Below are positions 20,093-31,342 of a stretch of DNA of 64,000 nucleotides, piece after piece (position 1 is the first letter of the stretch; every line of letters begins with the position of its first letter). The position numbers were made by a program, and so were the translations under genes. The notes beneath the pieces are model-generated. The model was not told the DNA's origin. It made no database searches and saw only the letters and a program-made list of their open reading frames with translations. Source of the DNA: Eublepharis macularius (lineage: Eukaryota > Chordata > Lepidosauria > Squamata > Eublepharidae); NCBI RefSeq assembly GCF_028583425.1, contig NC_072805.1:10622501-10686500 (forward strand), given 5' to 3'.

Positions 20093-20847
20093 CCCTATTC
20101 AGACAACATCCACATATTGAAATCCGTACATGTAGAGGGGGAACGAGGAGTTAGCCGGCCCTGCTCTCACCTACACTTTAATGCAGGAACGTGAGCACAT
20201 TGTGTACACATGTACCAAGTGCGCATGCATAGGCTATGTTCCTGTGATGGGGAACTTTACAAAAGCAGCATTCCCGGTCACAGAGACGGAAGCAACATGC
20301 ATATACTTTGCACTCACACAGACACCATGATAATATTCCAGTGAAGGGGCATTGGCAGGGGGTGGGAACAATGAACTCATTCCTGCTCCCCTGACATCCC
20401 CAGATGTTCCATTGACAGAGGAGACAGGAAAGACAATTTCGCCCCTTTCCTCCCGTCACTGCAGCCCACCTGTACAGCTGCTAGGTCCTGTGGATCCCAT
20501 AAACTTGTGAATCAACTGTTCTGGGCTCAGAAGCGTTTGCTGGGGTGGGGAGGCAGGGGAGATCTGTGATGGTCATGCTAAATCCCACCCAATCTCTAGA
20601 AGGTCGCCATCAAATCCAGATCATTTTTCTCATCTGGACAAATAATTTTTTTATGTAGAACAGCCAAGTCACGACATTTAATAATAATTTTTAAAAAGAT
20701 CTCACAGCGTGCAGATTTTCAGGAGTTGGGAACTTTTTAGTGTGTATGTAGAGAAAATGTACTTTTAATTTACCTTTTGTTGTTGTTGCTATCTGTTTAA
20801 ATTGGATCCATCATTCAGGTGCATTTCATAGACTGTGCCCTTCTTCA
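20093..20847. other. No gene recognised
   Basis: Unassigned sequence with A/T homopolymers and no recognised domain. Confidence 0.35.
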
Positions 20848-21030
20848 TTTGGGAGGGTTACCAACCTCCAGGTGGTGGCTGGAGATCTCCCAGATTGATA
20901 ACTGATCTCCACACTATAGCAATCAGTTCCTCTGGAAAAAATAGATCCAGAGGAGTTAGCCATGTTAGTCTGTAGTTACAAAATAGTAGAGAGTCCAGTA
21001 GCACCTTTCAGACTAACCAACTTTATTTTA

Positions 21031-21068
21031 GCATAAGCTTTCGAGAACCAGTTCTCTTCATCAGATGC
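21031..21068 (-). ncRNA. Hammerhead-like motif, minus strand, intact core
   Basis: Minus strand: GCAT, CTGATGA, extra A, stem II GAGAAC/GTTCTC, GAA, AGCT, T, ATGC. The loop is only TG. All core positions are present. Confidence 0.55.
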
Positions 21069-21130
21069 AACTTTATTGTAGCATAAACTTTCGAGAATCA
21101 CAGCTTTCTTCATCAGCTGCACCTGACGAT

Positions 21131-21170
21131 GCATCTGACGAAGAGAACTGTGGTTCTCGAAAGCTTATGC
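21131..21170 (+). ncRNA. Hammerhead-like motif, plus strand, intact core
   Basis: GCAT/ATGC stem I, CTGACGA, extra A, a perfect 6-bp stem II GAGAAC/GTTCTC with TGTG loop, GAA, AGCT, T. This is the best preserved plus-strand copy in the window. Confidence 0.6.
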
Positions 21171-21338
21171 TACAATAAAGTTGGTTAGTCTGAAAGGTGC
21201 TACTGGACCCTGGAGAAAATGGCTGCTTTGGAGGGTGGACTGTACAGTATTATATCCTGTTGAGCTCCCTTCCCACCCACTGCCCTCAAGGATACACTCC
21301 AAATCTTCAGGAATTTCCCAACCTGGAGCTGGCAACCT

Positions 21339-22984
21339 CTGCTAAAATGAGGCATGCATTGTGGGAGTTTTGGGGTGTCCACCTCTACTGTCATTTTTGA
21401 AAGGGCCATTGGAGTCAAGGTGGCCATGTGGTAGCACTGAAAGCAAAGGGGGAAATTAACATGGCCATTTATTAGGAGCACGTGTTAGGAAAGTTCCACC
21501 TAGATAATTTCAGTCTGAAGATTTCCTACAATGGTTGCTGTGGAGGGAAGTACTGTGCATCAGGCAGACATTGATGCAATGTGTGAATGGAACAAGTGTC
21601 AAGGAAGTTGCACTTGCTGCACTTCCCCTGGGCTCAAAGCCCAATCAAAAGAAGAAAGCGACAGGGGAGGGGGGCTGGAAACTAATCTCCAAACAAGCGT
21701 AATATGTGGGACATCACACAGTGTGGAGGCTACAAGCACAGCGCAGAAAAAGACGTGGCTCCACATAGAATTGCCATGCGTTTTTGAGAATGGATGGATT
21801 TTAAGGGATTTATCCCTCCTCTTAAACTGTAGGGTTTTTTTATCCTCGAGTTAATCTCTATGCTACATCATCTTCATCATTCTTTTTCTGAGTGGTTTTA
21901 CAAAACAGCAAAGAGGGACTCGCTTCCCAAGCAGATTTCTGACGGTCTGAAAGCAACAGCAGGGAAGCCTCTCGACTGAACAGCGGCTGCCTCCCATGGG
22001 GGGGAGGGGTCACATTCTTTACATCTTCTGAGGCTTGACTGATTCCTCCCACTGCTACTGTTTCACTGATCCCCCCCCCCCAAAATCAGAAAACTAGCCT
22101 CGCCTGTTTCATGAATGACATCAGGAGACACAGGGGAGCTGCAGGGAAATTATCCTATTTGTCTCCTGGTGGAAAATGGAATGAAAAAAAAAATCAGGAA
22201 GTTGGAACATGATGCAGTTCTTTATCTGTGTCTAATCCCTGGGTTTCTTCTAATGGGATTATGATTTGACTTCTGCTGTTGTGTTCCAAATGGACCTTGG
22301 AATGATGCAAACTGAAAACCATCTTGGAAACACTGCTTCTGTTCCAGAGAAACTGCAGGAGCCTCTTTGCTCTTTTCAAACCAAGGGCCAATGACCACCA
22401 ACTGATGGCTGAAAAAAAAAAGGGCCAAACTCATTCTGTGTCCCAGAAGGATCTAGGTCAAATGCTTCAGAATTAATAATCATTTTAAAAGTGCACAGTT
22501 AAAATAGAAAGAGACATTTATTTAGGAAGTAAAACATTTAAGCTGTCCAGTTTCTCAGACCCTGGTGCCGATCCAGGCAAAGTTAGCCATGTGATTGCAA
22601 TCCTATACATCCTATTACTCAGAAAGAAGCAATGGGACATGCAACTTAACCAGTGAAGGTTTTCTTGGAAATGGGACGTACTTTGCATTAAACTTGAACA
22701 GGATTAGGCTATATCTCCTGTTGGAAACTCTGGGACTTAATTATGGCGAACATGTTTGACTAGCTTCAGTGAGATTTAGGCTGAAATCCTATGTATACAT
22801 ATCAGAAATAAGGCCAAATGAACAAAACTGAGCTTAGCTCTGAGTAAAGCATGGAAAGGCTTGTATCCTGCAGACGCCGCAAGCCATGCATGTTTGTCCA
22901 GGAATCAGGAGTTAGATCTGTTAAATGCCTGGTTGTGTGATGTGTTGCAAAGGTCACTTGGACCTTTGACAAATAAGGACAACA
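21339..22984. other. No gene recognised; remnants of a short palindromic repeat
   Basis: About 22,590-22,650 and 22,775-22,800 contain GCAATCCTATACATCC and GAAATCCTATGTATAC, remnants of the squamate palindromic repeat with TCCTA(A/T) ends. The rest is unassigned. Confidence 0.35.
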
Positions 22985-23205
22985 ACAACAGAACTTATAC
23001 ACTGTTCTTCTAGACAGATCAGCGGCCCACTCAGGACAGTGAACAAAGTCAGTATATTATTACCCTCATAATATAGCTGGGGAGCTGGGACTGAAAGGAG
23101 TGGCTTACCCAAGGACACCTTCCAAGCTAACGACAAGAATGGATTTTGAACTAGCAGAGTGCTGATTTGCAACCAAACCACTTAACTATTATGCTACAGC
23201 AACAC
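22985..23205 (+). mobile_element. MIR-like or tRNA-related SINE remnant
   Basis: The order of blocks (TTATTACCCTCATA, GGGGAGCTGGGACTG, TTACCCAAGGACACC, GGATTTTGAACTAGC, CCACTTAACTATTATGCTA) follows the layout of MIR-type SINEs. It is diverged and no target duplication is evident. Confidence 0.4.
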
Positions 23206-23303
23206 TTGTTAATGTGTTCTGGGAATTTATTACTGGGGATGAGCGGCACAACGCTCAGCAGAGTTGTACCCTTTGAGCTCCCAGGTGCGCTGAAGCCAAG
23301 TTG

Positions 23304-23514
23304 GTTGCCAGCTTCCAGGTGGACCTGAAGTTCTGGAATTACAACTGATCTTCAGACTATAAAGATGAACTCCCCTATAGAAAATGGCAGCTTCAGAGGG
23401 TGGACTCTGTGTTGACATATCTCTGCTGAGCTCCCTCCTCTTCCCGGATTCCACCCTCCCCATGCACTGCCCCCAAATCTCCAGGAATTTCCAAACCCAG
23501 AGCTGGCAACTCTA
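23304..23514. mobile_element. hAT-like MITE copy
   Basis: GGTTGCCAGCTTCCAGG to GAGCTGGCAACTCTA, with the family body (ACAACTGATCTTCAGACTA, CAAATCTCCAGGAATTTCC). A diverged sibling of 63,411-63,601. Confidence 0.6.
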
Positions 23515-23552
23515 TAACCAGGACTGCAGCACAAAGGAAGAATGGACTTAAG

Positions 23553-23960
23553 TAGGGATCTCATTCCCTTGGTAGGGGCAGGGGATCCCCACTTTCACCC
23601 TCCACCCCCCACCTCCACTTACTTGGCCAGTGTGGGAGGAAGGCACGGGAATGGGCCTCCCAGGTGCGCTTCTGGGGTGGCATGATAACATCACAGAGTG
23701 CAGCCCTGGGAGTACTCCCACGCTTTGCTGTGGGCCGATTTGGGCCCCAAATGGGCCAAACTGGGCTTGTTTGAGGCTTAAATCAGTCTGTTGTGAAGCG
23801 GGCACACACCCTTGAGCCTGCGCAGTGACGTCACTGGAAGTGACGTCACCGTTCAGCTGTGGGCTCACACATGCACAGAGTGAAGGAAAAAAATAAAGGA
23901 CAAGGTAAGAACCACGTCTCCTCCCTCCCACCAGAGAGTAAGGAGACACGGCAACCCTAG
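23553..23960. repeat. Dispersed repeat with TGACGTCAC pair (sibling of 8,860-9,374)
   Basis: Contains GTGACGTCACTGGAAGTGAC followed by GTCACC, the GGGCCGATTTGGGCCCC block and a TAGGGATCTCATTCCC start. The end reads GGCAACCCTAGG. The termini suggest a hAT-like MITE. A TSD was not resolved. Confidence 0.45.
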
Positions 23961-24683
23961 GCTGAAGCCCCCACCCCCGCTCTTTTTCTGGCTTGAAATA
24001 GACTGTAGGAATCACTGTTTACCCCACTAGGGAAACTAGCATGTATTGATGGCTACATGTATGTTTCCCCAGTGGAAAGAAACAGTAGTTCTCTAGGGTC
24101 ATTTCAGGTTGGGGAAATGATGTGGGGGGGGGGGTTCAGCCTCTTTCCCCCCAAACTGCAGCCCCCTTGGGCCCTCATGTGCCCGAAAGTCAAGTGGGGA
24201 ACTCCCACTACACATCTGATCAAAAGTCCTTGGAGTGGCCTCTTAGTGAACACGAGGATTTTTAACGTGTGAATTGGTCCACAGCAGACGGCTTACTTAG
24301 AGCTAACATTGTGCAAGATCAGCCATGGCCAACTTTTGTGAGACTGGTTTCCATATAAGCGCTGAGAAAAGAAGTATCTGTCAAGTGCTGTCGATGGCCA
24401 TGCTACGTCGCAGAGTGACTGAGAAATGCTGCATGCATTACATTTTTTTCCAGAGATACCTGAGAATTTCAGCTTTCAGTTCAACTACACTCTGACACTT
24501 TGCTTCTACCGAGATGTTCAAGTAAACTAGTTAAAGCAGGATTTGGAGAAGGCTGCACAGCTTTGTGAAAAAGAATTCTCAAGGAATCGCTTGCAAAACA
24601 CGGACAGAGGGAACTGGGTTGCTGACTGCAGGATCTCTATTGACGGGGTAAAGAAGAAGTAATGTAGAGCTGGTCCCCAATTC
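23961..24683. other. No gene recognised
   Basis: Unassigned sequence, though its 3' part may be the degraded 5' continuation of the LINE that follows. Confidence 0.3.
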
Positions 24684-25315
24684 ATGCTGCCTTCTCTGGG
24701 ACAGCAGAAGATTTCATTTCTCCTTTATGCAGATGACATGGTCCTAAACTCCCTGACGAAGATTGGCTTGAGGAGACTCTTAGAACAGTTAGGCCATTAT
24801 TGTAACGAAGAAGCTCTCAGTGTCAACTACACAAAGACAAAAGTAATGGTTTTCAGGAGAAAGCCAAAAATCTCCTGCTGGAGCATCCTTGGCAACTCAA
24901 TCCAACAATGCAGCTCCTTTAAATATCTAGGGGTAACCTTTAAAGAGACTCTGAATTGGAAGACACATCTTGCGTCGGTTAAATCCTCAGCATCGAGGAT
25001 TGTAGGGTCAATCATACATTTATTTTATACAAAGGGGGGTCGACTGATAGATCCAGCACTGAAATTATTTAAGAGCAAGGTAGTCCCTCACCTCCTATAT
25101 GGAGCTGAAGTGTGGGGTTGGAAGGAAGACATTCTAACCAGCCTCGAGGTAATCCAAAACCAGTTCTTGAGACGGATTTTGGCTTTACCCAAAGACACTC
25201 CTGCCGAAACAGGACTCCCCTCCCTTAGGGCACGGGTACACCTTGCAGTTTTAAAATACTGGAAAAGGTTCAAATTTTCCAGTTCTGACTCCTTAAATTG
25301 CCAATCAGTAAATTA
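24684..25315 (+). pseudogene. LINE reverse transcriptase fragment (palm to thumb)
   Basis: The catalytic motif LLYADDMVL sits about 13 residues in, followed by NYTKTKVMVF and FKYLGVTF, the usual downstream reverse-transcriptase blocks of non-LTR elements. A thumb-like region follows (VVPHLLYGAEVWGW, then QNQFLRRILALP). The fragment has lost the fingers and first palm motifs and any endonuclease. The stop codon at its 3' end is created at the junction with the MITE. Clade assignment (R4-like, RTE-like or other) is not safe by eye. Confidence 0.75.
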
Positions 25316-25432
25316 GGGCGAAGCTACAAGTGACGAATGACACTTGAACGGCAAGTGTATTTCTCCCTGTTCACTTGCGCTCCACTAATCCACTTGCCGT
25401 TCAAGTGTCATTTGTCACTTGTAGCTTGGCCC
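25316..25432. mobile_element. Harbinger-like MITE, 117 bp, TTA TSD, inside LINE RT
   Basis: An almost complete hairpin from GGGCGAAGCTACAAGTGACG to the complement ending GTAGCTTGGCCC. Flanks are TTA at 25,313-25,315 and 25,433-25,435. The 3-bp TSD and the GGGC-type ends suggest PIF/Harbinger. Confidence 0.75.
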
Positions 25433-25568
25433 TTACTTACTATCCAAAGACCCCACACGCCCTGGCATTCTATCTACCATTTACCAAAGGTATACCATCC
25501 CAGATGAACTGTTAGGGGTCTCAGCCAACAACCTTCCACTTAAGGAGTGGCTCTATAAGTCAGATGCA

Positions 25569-26015
25569 GTGATGGATCGGCTATCAATATCAAAATCTAA
25601 GGCAGCTCCTTGGTATAAACTAATCAAATCTGACCATTCAAGATCTCCCTGCCTAGCCAGTATTTCTCATTACAACCTCAGAGTGTCTTTCACTGCTCTG
25701 CGCTTCCAGATGATGCAGACAGCTCTTTTGGCAGGGCGTTATTCTCACACCCCTATGGAACATCGCACCTGCATTTGTGGATTACCTACAGTGGAGAACC
25801 TTTCTCACTACCTACTTTATTGTCCATTATATAGTGTACCCAGAGCTAAATTTTTGGCCAGAATCCTACCAGTGACAAACACATACTCTGAAATCGAGAA
25901 GATTGTGTTTTTGTTATCTGACACTGATAATCATGTGTCCTATAGAGTCTCTCAGTTCGCACTCGCAGCCAAAAAGATAAGATCTAAGGTGGTACTGAAT
26001 GAGGCTGCTTCGTGA
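25569..26015 (+). pseudogene. LINE C-terminal CCHC domain fragment
   Basis: The C-terminal continuation of the same LINE after the MITE. It contains RTCICG..H..LLYCPLY, a Cys-Cys-His-Cys arrangement found at the C-terminus of several non-LTR clades and thought to bind nucleic acid. It is followed by a short tail ending NEAAS and a stop at 26,013-26,015. There is no start codon of its own. Confidence 0.6.
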
Positions 26016-26130
26016 TCCCTGGGATAGTTTGGCATACTGTATTGTTTTAATCAATTTTAGTAACTTTTATAAACTGTGATAAGGGACTTGTTTATGAGTC
26101 AATGTTTGGTGTTGTGACAATAAACTCTTT

Positions 26131-26836
26131 TGATCTTGAGCTCTTGATCTAGAGCTGAAATATCCACCATAACAACTGAGAAAGATCTGGCAAGGGTGAC
26201 CAGAAACAAAGCAGGACTTGGCTTTGGTATCTTTAATACTTACCCGGGAACTTCAGCATATGCAACTTTTCTTGCCCCCACGGGAAAGTTCCCTGTTCAT
26301 TCATGCATTCATTGCTTAAGCAGTAAGAAGATCAATGAAAAATGTAAAATTAATGAGTTATTGAGCCAGTGTATCCCAGCTTCTTTTCTATTCCCAGAAA
26401 GAAAACTGTTAAGTGGCAAGTGCAGGTGACTGCGTCCCAAAAAGAAAAAAAAGTTGTTGATCTACTTCTGTGCATTCTGTCAAAAGAAAACACAGCCAGG
26501 GGCAAATTTGTGAACAGGGGGGGGGCGGAATCAATATAATTGTTATGCCCCAGTAACTATGTCTTGAAAGGATGTTGTAGAGCCACTTCTTTCTGCTCAG
26601 CCGCCAACATTCATTGAGTGGGCTGCCCCTTTAAGGATGTGTGGAAACAGCCCATATCTAAGAATTCTAAGTTTCTTTTATTTATTTATTTTTTATTTAT
26701 TTTGTTTAAAAATGGGGATTCAGAAGAATATTATATTTCTTGTCACCTCAATATGTTCTGCAGATCAGCAATTTGTTTACAAATTTTTCCATTCATTTTA
26801 AATAACATCCATAAAAGTCTTCATCTTTAGTAGAAG
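26131..26836. other. No gene recognised
   Basis: AT-rich, with a (TTTA)-rich stretch at about 26,675-26,705 that may be the tail of a LINE or SINE. Confidence 0.35.
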
Positions 26837-27199
26837 CTAAATTTCTTCAATCTTCTTTTGTATCCAACTGTAAAATGGGTCCCAAATGTCATTATGCATT
26901 GTATTGTCCACATCTTTCAATAAACTTGGCAATTTATCTATTTCCGCTGTCTCAAGAGTTCTTTCGATCAAGTTTTCTTGTGTGGGAATGGCTGTCGTCT
27001 TCCCAAGTTTCGCATATAGTACCCTGGCTGTTGTAATTATATTCAACATCAAATGTTTTTGTTTTTTATCAACTGGAACCAATATGTGGTTTAATAAAAA
27101 GAGTTCTGGTTTCAGAGGCAATGGAATCTTAAGTATCTGTTGAGTCATCTTATGAACCATCTTCCAGAACTCTACTGCTTTTTTACATGTCCACCACAT
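26837..27199 (-). pseudogene. L1 (LINE-1) ORF2 C-terminal fragment
   Basis: The minus-strand frame of about 120 residues starts MWWTCKKAVEFWKMVHK and ends before a poly-A-like T-rich stretch. It matches the C-terminal region of vertebrate L1 ORF2 proteins: WW.C..V..FW..., then TARVLYAKLGKTTAIPTQEN and an acidic DKL..LL segment. The reverse transcriptase and endonuclease are missing, so it is a short 5'-truncated L1 insertion and not functional. Confidence 0.7.
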
Positions 27200-27399
27200 A
27201 TGAGAATTCTAAATTTCTTTTAGATCCTGTTTATGTATGCAACTCCAGAAACGGGCGGGCACCTTTGACTCTGTCAAGCTGGGACTGAATAGGGACTATG
27301 AATGGTTATCTCATTATCAGAGGTAACTGATTTCCTTAACAGAAGCAAACTGATCTCCATATCAGAAGGAGCTGTTTGCATCTACTCCGCCCTCCCCTC

Positions 27400-27566
27400 T
27401 CCTCCTCTATATCTGACCAGTTTCTTTTTGCCCTCCATGCATCTGACAAAGAGAACTGTGATTCTCGAAAGCTTATGCTACAATAAAATTGGTTAGTCTT
27501 AACGGTGCTACTGGACTCTTTTTGATTTTGCTACTACAGACTAACATGGCTAACTCCTCTGGATCT
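27400..27566 (+). mobile_element. Hammerhead-family retroelement, direct copy
   Basis: Contains the CCATGCATCTGACAAAGAG motif, ACAATAAAATTGGTTAGTC, GTGCTACTGGACTC and ends CTAACTCCTCTGGATCT. The hammerhead-like motif at 27,439-27,478 has CTGACAA, losing the catalytic G8. No clear TSD was found. Confidence 0.6.
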
Positions 27567-27745
27567 TTCTCCCCAAGGAGACTCAAGCAGCTTGCAACAT
27601 CTTTATCCTCACAACAACAACCTAGGATAAAGTTAGGCTGAGGAGGGGGGAGGAGGGAGGGGGAGAGGCTGGCCCAATGACACCTAGTGAGTTTCCATGG
27701 AAGGTGCTAGTCTGATGCTCTAACCACTACCTAACACTGTCTCAA
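27567..27745 (-). mobile_element. Diverged tRNA-related SINE, minus strand
   Basis: The blocks CTTTATCCTCACAACAACAA, TTAGGCTGAGG, GGCCCAATGACACCTAGTGAG and TGCTCTAACCACTA are the reverse order of the squamate tRNA SINE body and promoter. Confidence 0.5.
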
Positions 27746-28844
27746 TTTTAATAGGGAATGGGGCAAACAGATGGAGGAATTCACAGCAATGCTGAAGAGC
27801 TTACTTCTAGATAATATTTGAGATCAAATTGCAAATAAAAATGTCCCCCAAAGAGAGTGTCTTTTAGAATATTAGTTGTGGTCACTTCTTTACACCCCCT
27901 ATTAACTACGACAAAGTTACCATAAAGGGTAGTAGTCATTATGCTATTTTGAGCAAGGCAGTGTTCTACCTTTGGCATGCAGTGGTCCATTTAATTGTCT
28001 GTAATACTGATGTTTAGTAGCAGCAAACGAATCAGAAATATAAATGCTTCAGAGAAATGTGCACATATAGTCTGAAATACGGAGAGGGCTCCACAAACAT
28101 CACCCAGATGATTGTCAGATACATAAAGAGGCAGCAAACAGAAGTGATTTATGATTAATCCCATCTGGCAACATGCACCAACAATTTTAAACTACTTGGT
28201 CCACAAAGTTGTTGGAATAGAGATGGCGCTGTATGCCTGGACCCTTTTACTAGAAACAGACTTTATAATTATGTATTTGTGTGATGTCTAGAAGCTTTTA
28301 TCTGATTCCTCCTTCTCCTTCTGTGCTGTTTTGTTCTTTCTCTCCTCCTGGTATTGCATGAAGCAAGATGTTTTCTGCAAAGCTCTCCTGTACAAGTCTG
28401 CCAAGATGCATACCCATACCCCCACTCACACGGAGCTGGATCAGCAAGCCACTTGCAACAGGGAATAGTGTCACTTAGGTTAGGTTTCTATGTCTTCTTC
28501 TACTACTAAAAGAATACAAGTGCATGTGAATCAACTCTGATAAAAGTAAGTTTTATCTGTTGCAATATACTGGCTTGAAAGAGTGTTTCGCTATGCATGA
28601 TTCCATGCTCTCCTGGCTATGCAACTCTGCATTAACTAATGAATATCCCCAATAGGTACTGCAGGGGTTCTGTGAGTCATTTATAAGGACAGAGTATGCA
28701 TCCCTCTTGTATCCAGAATTAACATGCCCCACTTTTGAAGGTCAAGCACTCATACAGCCACTGTGGCTCACGGTCACTTTGTTTCCAGATCACCTCAGAG
28801 CATGAACCATAAAATGCACTTGCTGGTTGCTGGGATCTACTCAG
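27746..28844. other. No gene recognised
   Basis: AT-rich unassigned sequence. Confidence 0.35.
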
Positions 28845-28847
28845 TCA

Positions 28848-29081
28848 GAGTGGAACTACAAGTGACAAAAGGCACAGATTGGACACTTGTCAGCTTCCCT
28901 CAAGTTTTGATGGGAAATGTAGGCAGCTTGGCGGAATGTTGGACAAGTGACAGTTGAAAAGTCCATTGGACAGCAGTCGGAGAGCCAAGCTGCAAGACCA
29001 GGATGCCTACATTTCCCATCAAAACTTGAGGGAAGCTGACAAGTGTCCAATCTGTGCGTTTTGTCACTTGTAGTTCCGCTC
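28848..29081. mobile_element. Harbinger-like foldback MITE, 234 bp, perfect TCA TSD
   Basis: Terminal repeats start GAGTGGAACTACAAGTGACA and end in the complement ..GTAGTTCCGCTC. They stay complementary for about 80 bp. TCA flanks both sides (28,845-28,847 and 29,082-29,084). Same family of ends as 5,348, 25,316 and 47,014. Confidence 0.75.
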
Positions 29082-29084
29082 TCA

Positions 29085-30229
29085 GTCCTAGACCTCCAGC
29101 TGGCTGAGGGCCTAAAGAGATGTTATGAAGTCTTCCCTTCCAGTCTGGGTCCTGATGATCAGACGTACATTGAGAGTTCTGTGTTTGGATTTCAATTCCC
29201 AGGCATGTGGGAGCCTGATTTAGATCACAGCCTCTGAAGCCTCCCCCTCCCCTGGTCTATTTTCCCAACCTGAAATGGCCTCAAGGATCTACCCTTTGCC
29301 CCCATTCAGGGGAAAGTTTGTGCTTGATCCAACTATTCCTATGTTATTGTTGTTTTCCCATCTAGAGCTGTAATCCCTTGTTTTTTTCCTGGAGTGTATC
29401 TGAATTTCCAGCTGAAGGCCCTCCACGAGGGACAGAGAGGAACAGGGCCAGAGAACTCAATCTGTAGTCTCCAGGGCACAATATGTAATGCACATGTGCA
29501 CAGCCCTATCAGTGCATATGTGCAGACATTATGAGCTGGGAGAGGACTCTCGGAAAAGCTCTCAGGAGTTTTTGGGAATTTTTGCTGGAAGAAATGAAAC
29601 GTTCTGAGCAGATTCTTTAACAAGCTGAGGGAACTTCTCCCATGGGGCATCCAAACTAGTGGCATCACTTGTGGTAGATGAAGGTCTGGAGAGTGATACG
29701 TACCTGGTTCTCAAAGTGACCAGATGTTATCTCCTATTCCTGTCAATACAGTGGAATGTCCGTGGACTTCCCTATATTTTTTTTGCCAAAAGGATGCAAA
29801 CTGTCTAAATTGCAAGGGTTATTTTGGAGCCAAGTTAACATACTCTTATCTAAAAACTCAAGATATTTGGATTTTGCCCCTGAAAAAAAAAGCTACTGCC
29901 TCAAGGTATAGGACTCCAGATTTTGTTTCTAAAGCAACTGAGTGTATGCCATTCTTTTGTGTATTAAACTAAGCCTCGAACAACTTTCAGCCCCAGGCAC
30001 TGAATGATTGCACACTTCTGTCCAAAACTGCCATATTTGGAGGGCGATTTATAAACACACAATATTCCATGCACACTGCTGAAACAAACAAGCCACATCA
30101 TCCCTTCCAGATGCTTTATTTAGTAAGACGATTCTTGCTTACATGTATTCTTGAAAATTCATGACCCAGAAACAGATTCACCAGTTACATGATGGGAAAC
30201 TTTTCTTGGAAGAATTTTTGCTATTGTGT
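29085..30229. other. No gene recognised
   Basis: Unassigned intergenic sequence. Confidence 0.35.
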
Positions 30230-30395
30230 GCTTGCTTATCATTAACTTATTTATTCTCACAACAATCCTGTGAGATTGGTTAAGCTGAAAGAGAAGAACT
30301 AGCCCCAAATCACCCTATATGGTGTGGATTTGAATTGGAGGCTCCAAGATCCTAGTACCACACTCTAACCACTTTTTCATGCTGGCTCCAAGCCT
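30230..30395 (-). mobile_element. Diverged tRNA-related SINE, minus strand
   Basis: CTCACAACAATCCTGTGAGA, GCCCCAAATCACCC, GGATTTGAATTGGAGG and CACTCTAACCACTTTTTCAT follow the reverse order of a squamate SINE (body, B box, A box). Confidence 0.55.
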
Positions 30396-30783
30396 TTATT
30401 TATTAGTACAATGCTGTTACTTAGACTTTTAAAATTTTTAAATGTTTATAATATAAAACATTTTTATATACACTATATTAGACAATCACATTTGATGTTC
30501 AAATTTGGCTTTCTACTTTCTATTCCAGATCACAGCAACGAAAGCCTCATCCTTCCAGAGGGAAGACGAGTTACCTGAGTTTGTGCAAGTTAACAAATTT
30601 ATGAGTGGTCTTCCTTTCATGTGCCAGCTTTCCCCTGAGCACAGCACCTGTCTGCTAATTTCATGGGATCTCTGGGTGTATGTTTGCACAGAGTCACTAG
30701 TGTAGAGCATCAGTTTTGTTTTGTTTCTGCTTCTCTCTCCCATGGCATTTGTGTCATACTTTTCATTCTTGATAGGAAGGGGA

Positions 30784-31335
30784 TCATAGAATCATAGAGT
30801 TGGAAGGGGCAATACAGACCATCTAGTCCAACCCCCTGCCCAGTGCAAGATCAGCCTAAAGCATCTCTGACAAGTATTCATCCAGCCTCTTCTTGAAAAC
30901 TGCCAGTGAGGGGGAGCTCGCCACCTCCCTAGGCAGCTGATTCCACTTTTGAACTACTCTGACTATGAAAAAGTTTTTCCTAATATCCTAATAATTTTCC
31001 TAAATTACATGCACCTTTGTGCATGTAATTTAAGCCCATTGCTTCGGGTCCTACCCTCTACTGCCAACTGGAACAGCTCCTTGCCCTCCTCCAAATGACA
31101 GCCTTTCAGATATTTAAAGAGAGCAATCATGTCCCCCCTCCATCTCCTCTTCTCCAAACTAAACATTCCCAAGGGCCTTAGCCTTTCCTCATAGGGCTCA
31201 GTCTCCAGACCCCTGATCATCCTCGTCGCTCTCCTCTGCACCCTCTCGATTTTGTCCACATCCTTTTTGAAGTGAGGCCTCCAGAACTGCACACAATGCT
31301 CCAGGTGTGCAATTGTTCTAACTCCCTTGTTTTAT
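30784..31335 (-). mobile_element. CR1 LINE 3' end
   Basis: The 3' terminus is ATCATAGAATCATAGAGTTG on the plus strand, the hallmark of CR1. It is followed by the CR1 ORF2 C-terminus on the minus strand. It is 5'-truncated, as CR1 copies usually are. Confidence 0.85.
31005..31292 (-). pseudogene. CR1 ORF2 C-terminal fragment
   Basis: The minus-strand frame contains QFWRPHFKKDVDKIERVQRR, then ATRMIRGLETEPYEERLRPL and FSLEKRRWRGDMIALFKYLK. This is the strongly conserved region downstream of the CR1 reverse transcriptase domain. An imperfect inverted duplication near 30,990-31,040 (TGCACCTTTGTGCATGTAAT) disrupts the end. No catalytic residues are present. Confidence 0.85.
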
Positions 31336-31342
31336 CCCTCTT

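Larger units (their letters stand above)
20943..21207. mobile_element. Inverted-dimer hammerhead retroelement inside a MITE
   Basis: The left end is GATCCAGAGGAGTTAGCC (family tail, inverted). The right end is GTGCTACTGGACC (direct). The flanks CTCTGGAAAAAAT and CCCTGGAGAAAAT are diverged copies of a TSD of about 13 bp, compatible with the intact MITE sequence. It holds two hammerhead-like motifs on the minus strand (21,031-21,068 and 21,081-21,120) and one on the plus strand (21,131-21,170). Confidence 0.65.
20848..21338. mobile_element. hAT-like MITE carrying a hammerhead retroelement
   Basis: The left half (AGGGTTACCAACCTCCAGGT..) and the right half (ends GGAGCTGGCAACCTC) belong to the MITE family intact at 63,411-63,601. 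They are separated by a small retroelement (20,943-21,207) inserted at the CTGGARAAAAT site, part of which is present on both sides. Confidence 0.65.
24684..26130 (+). mobile_element. Non-LTR retrotransposon (LINE) 3' half, clade not assigned
   Basis: A 5'-truncated LINE holding the second half of a reverse transcriptase, a C-terminal cysteine-histidine motif and a 3' UTR ending with GACAATAAACTCTTTTGATC. It is interrupted by a 117-bp Harbinger-like MITE (25,316-25,432). It is broken into two frames and non-functional. Confidence 0.75.

Noticed and set aside
27439..27478. Active hammerhead at this copy
   Set aside because: The core reads CTGACAA. The G8 position required for catalysis in hammerheads is lost.
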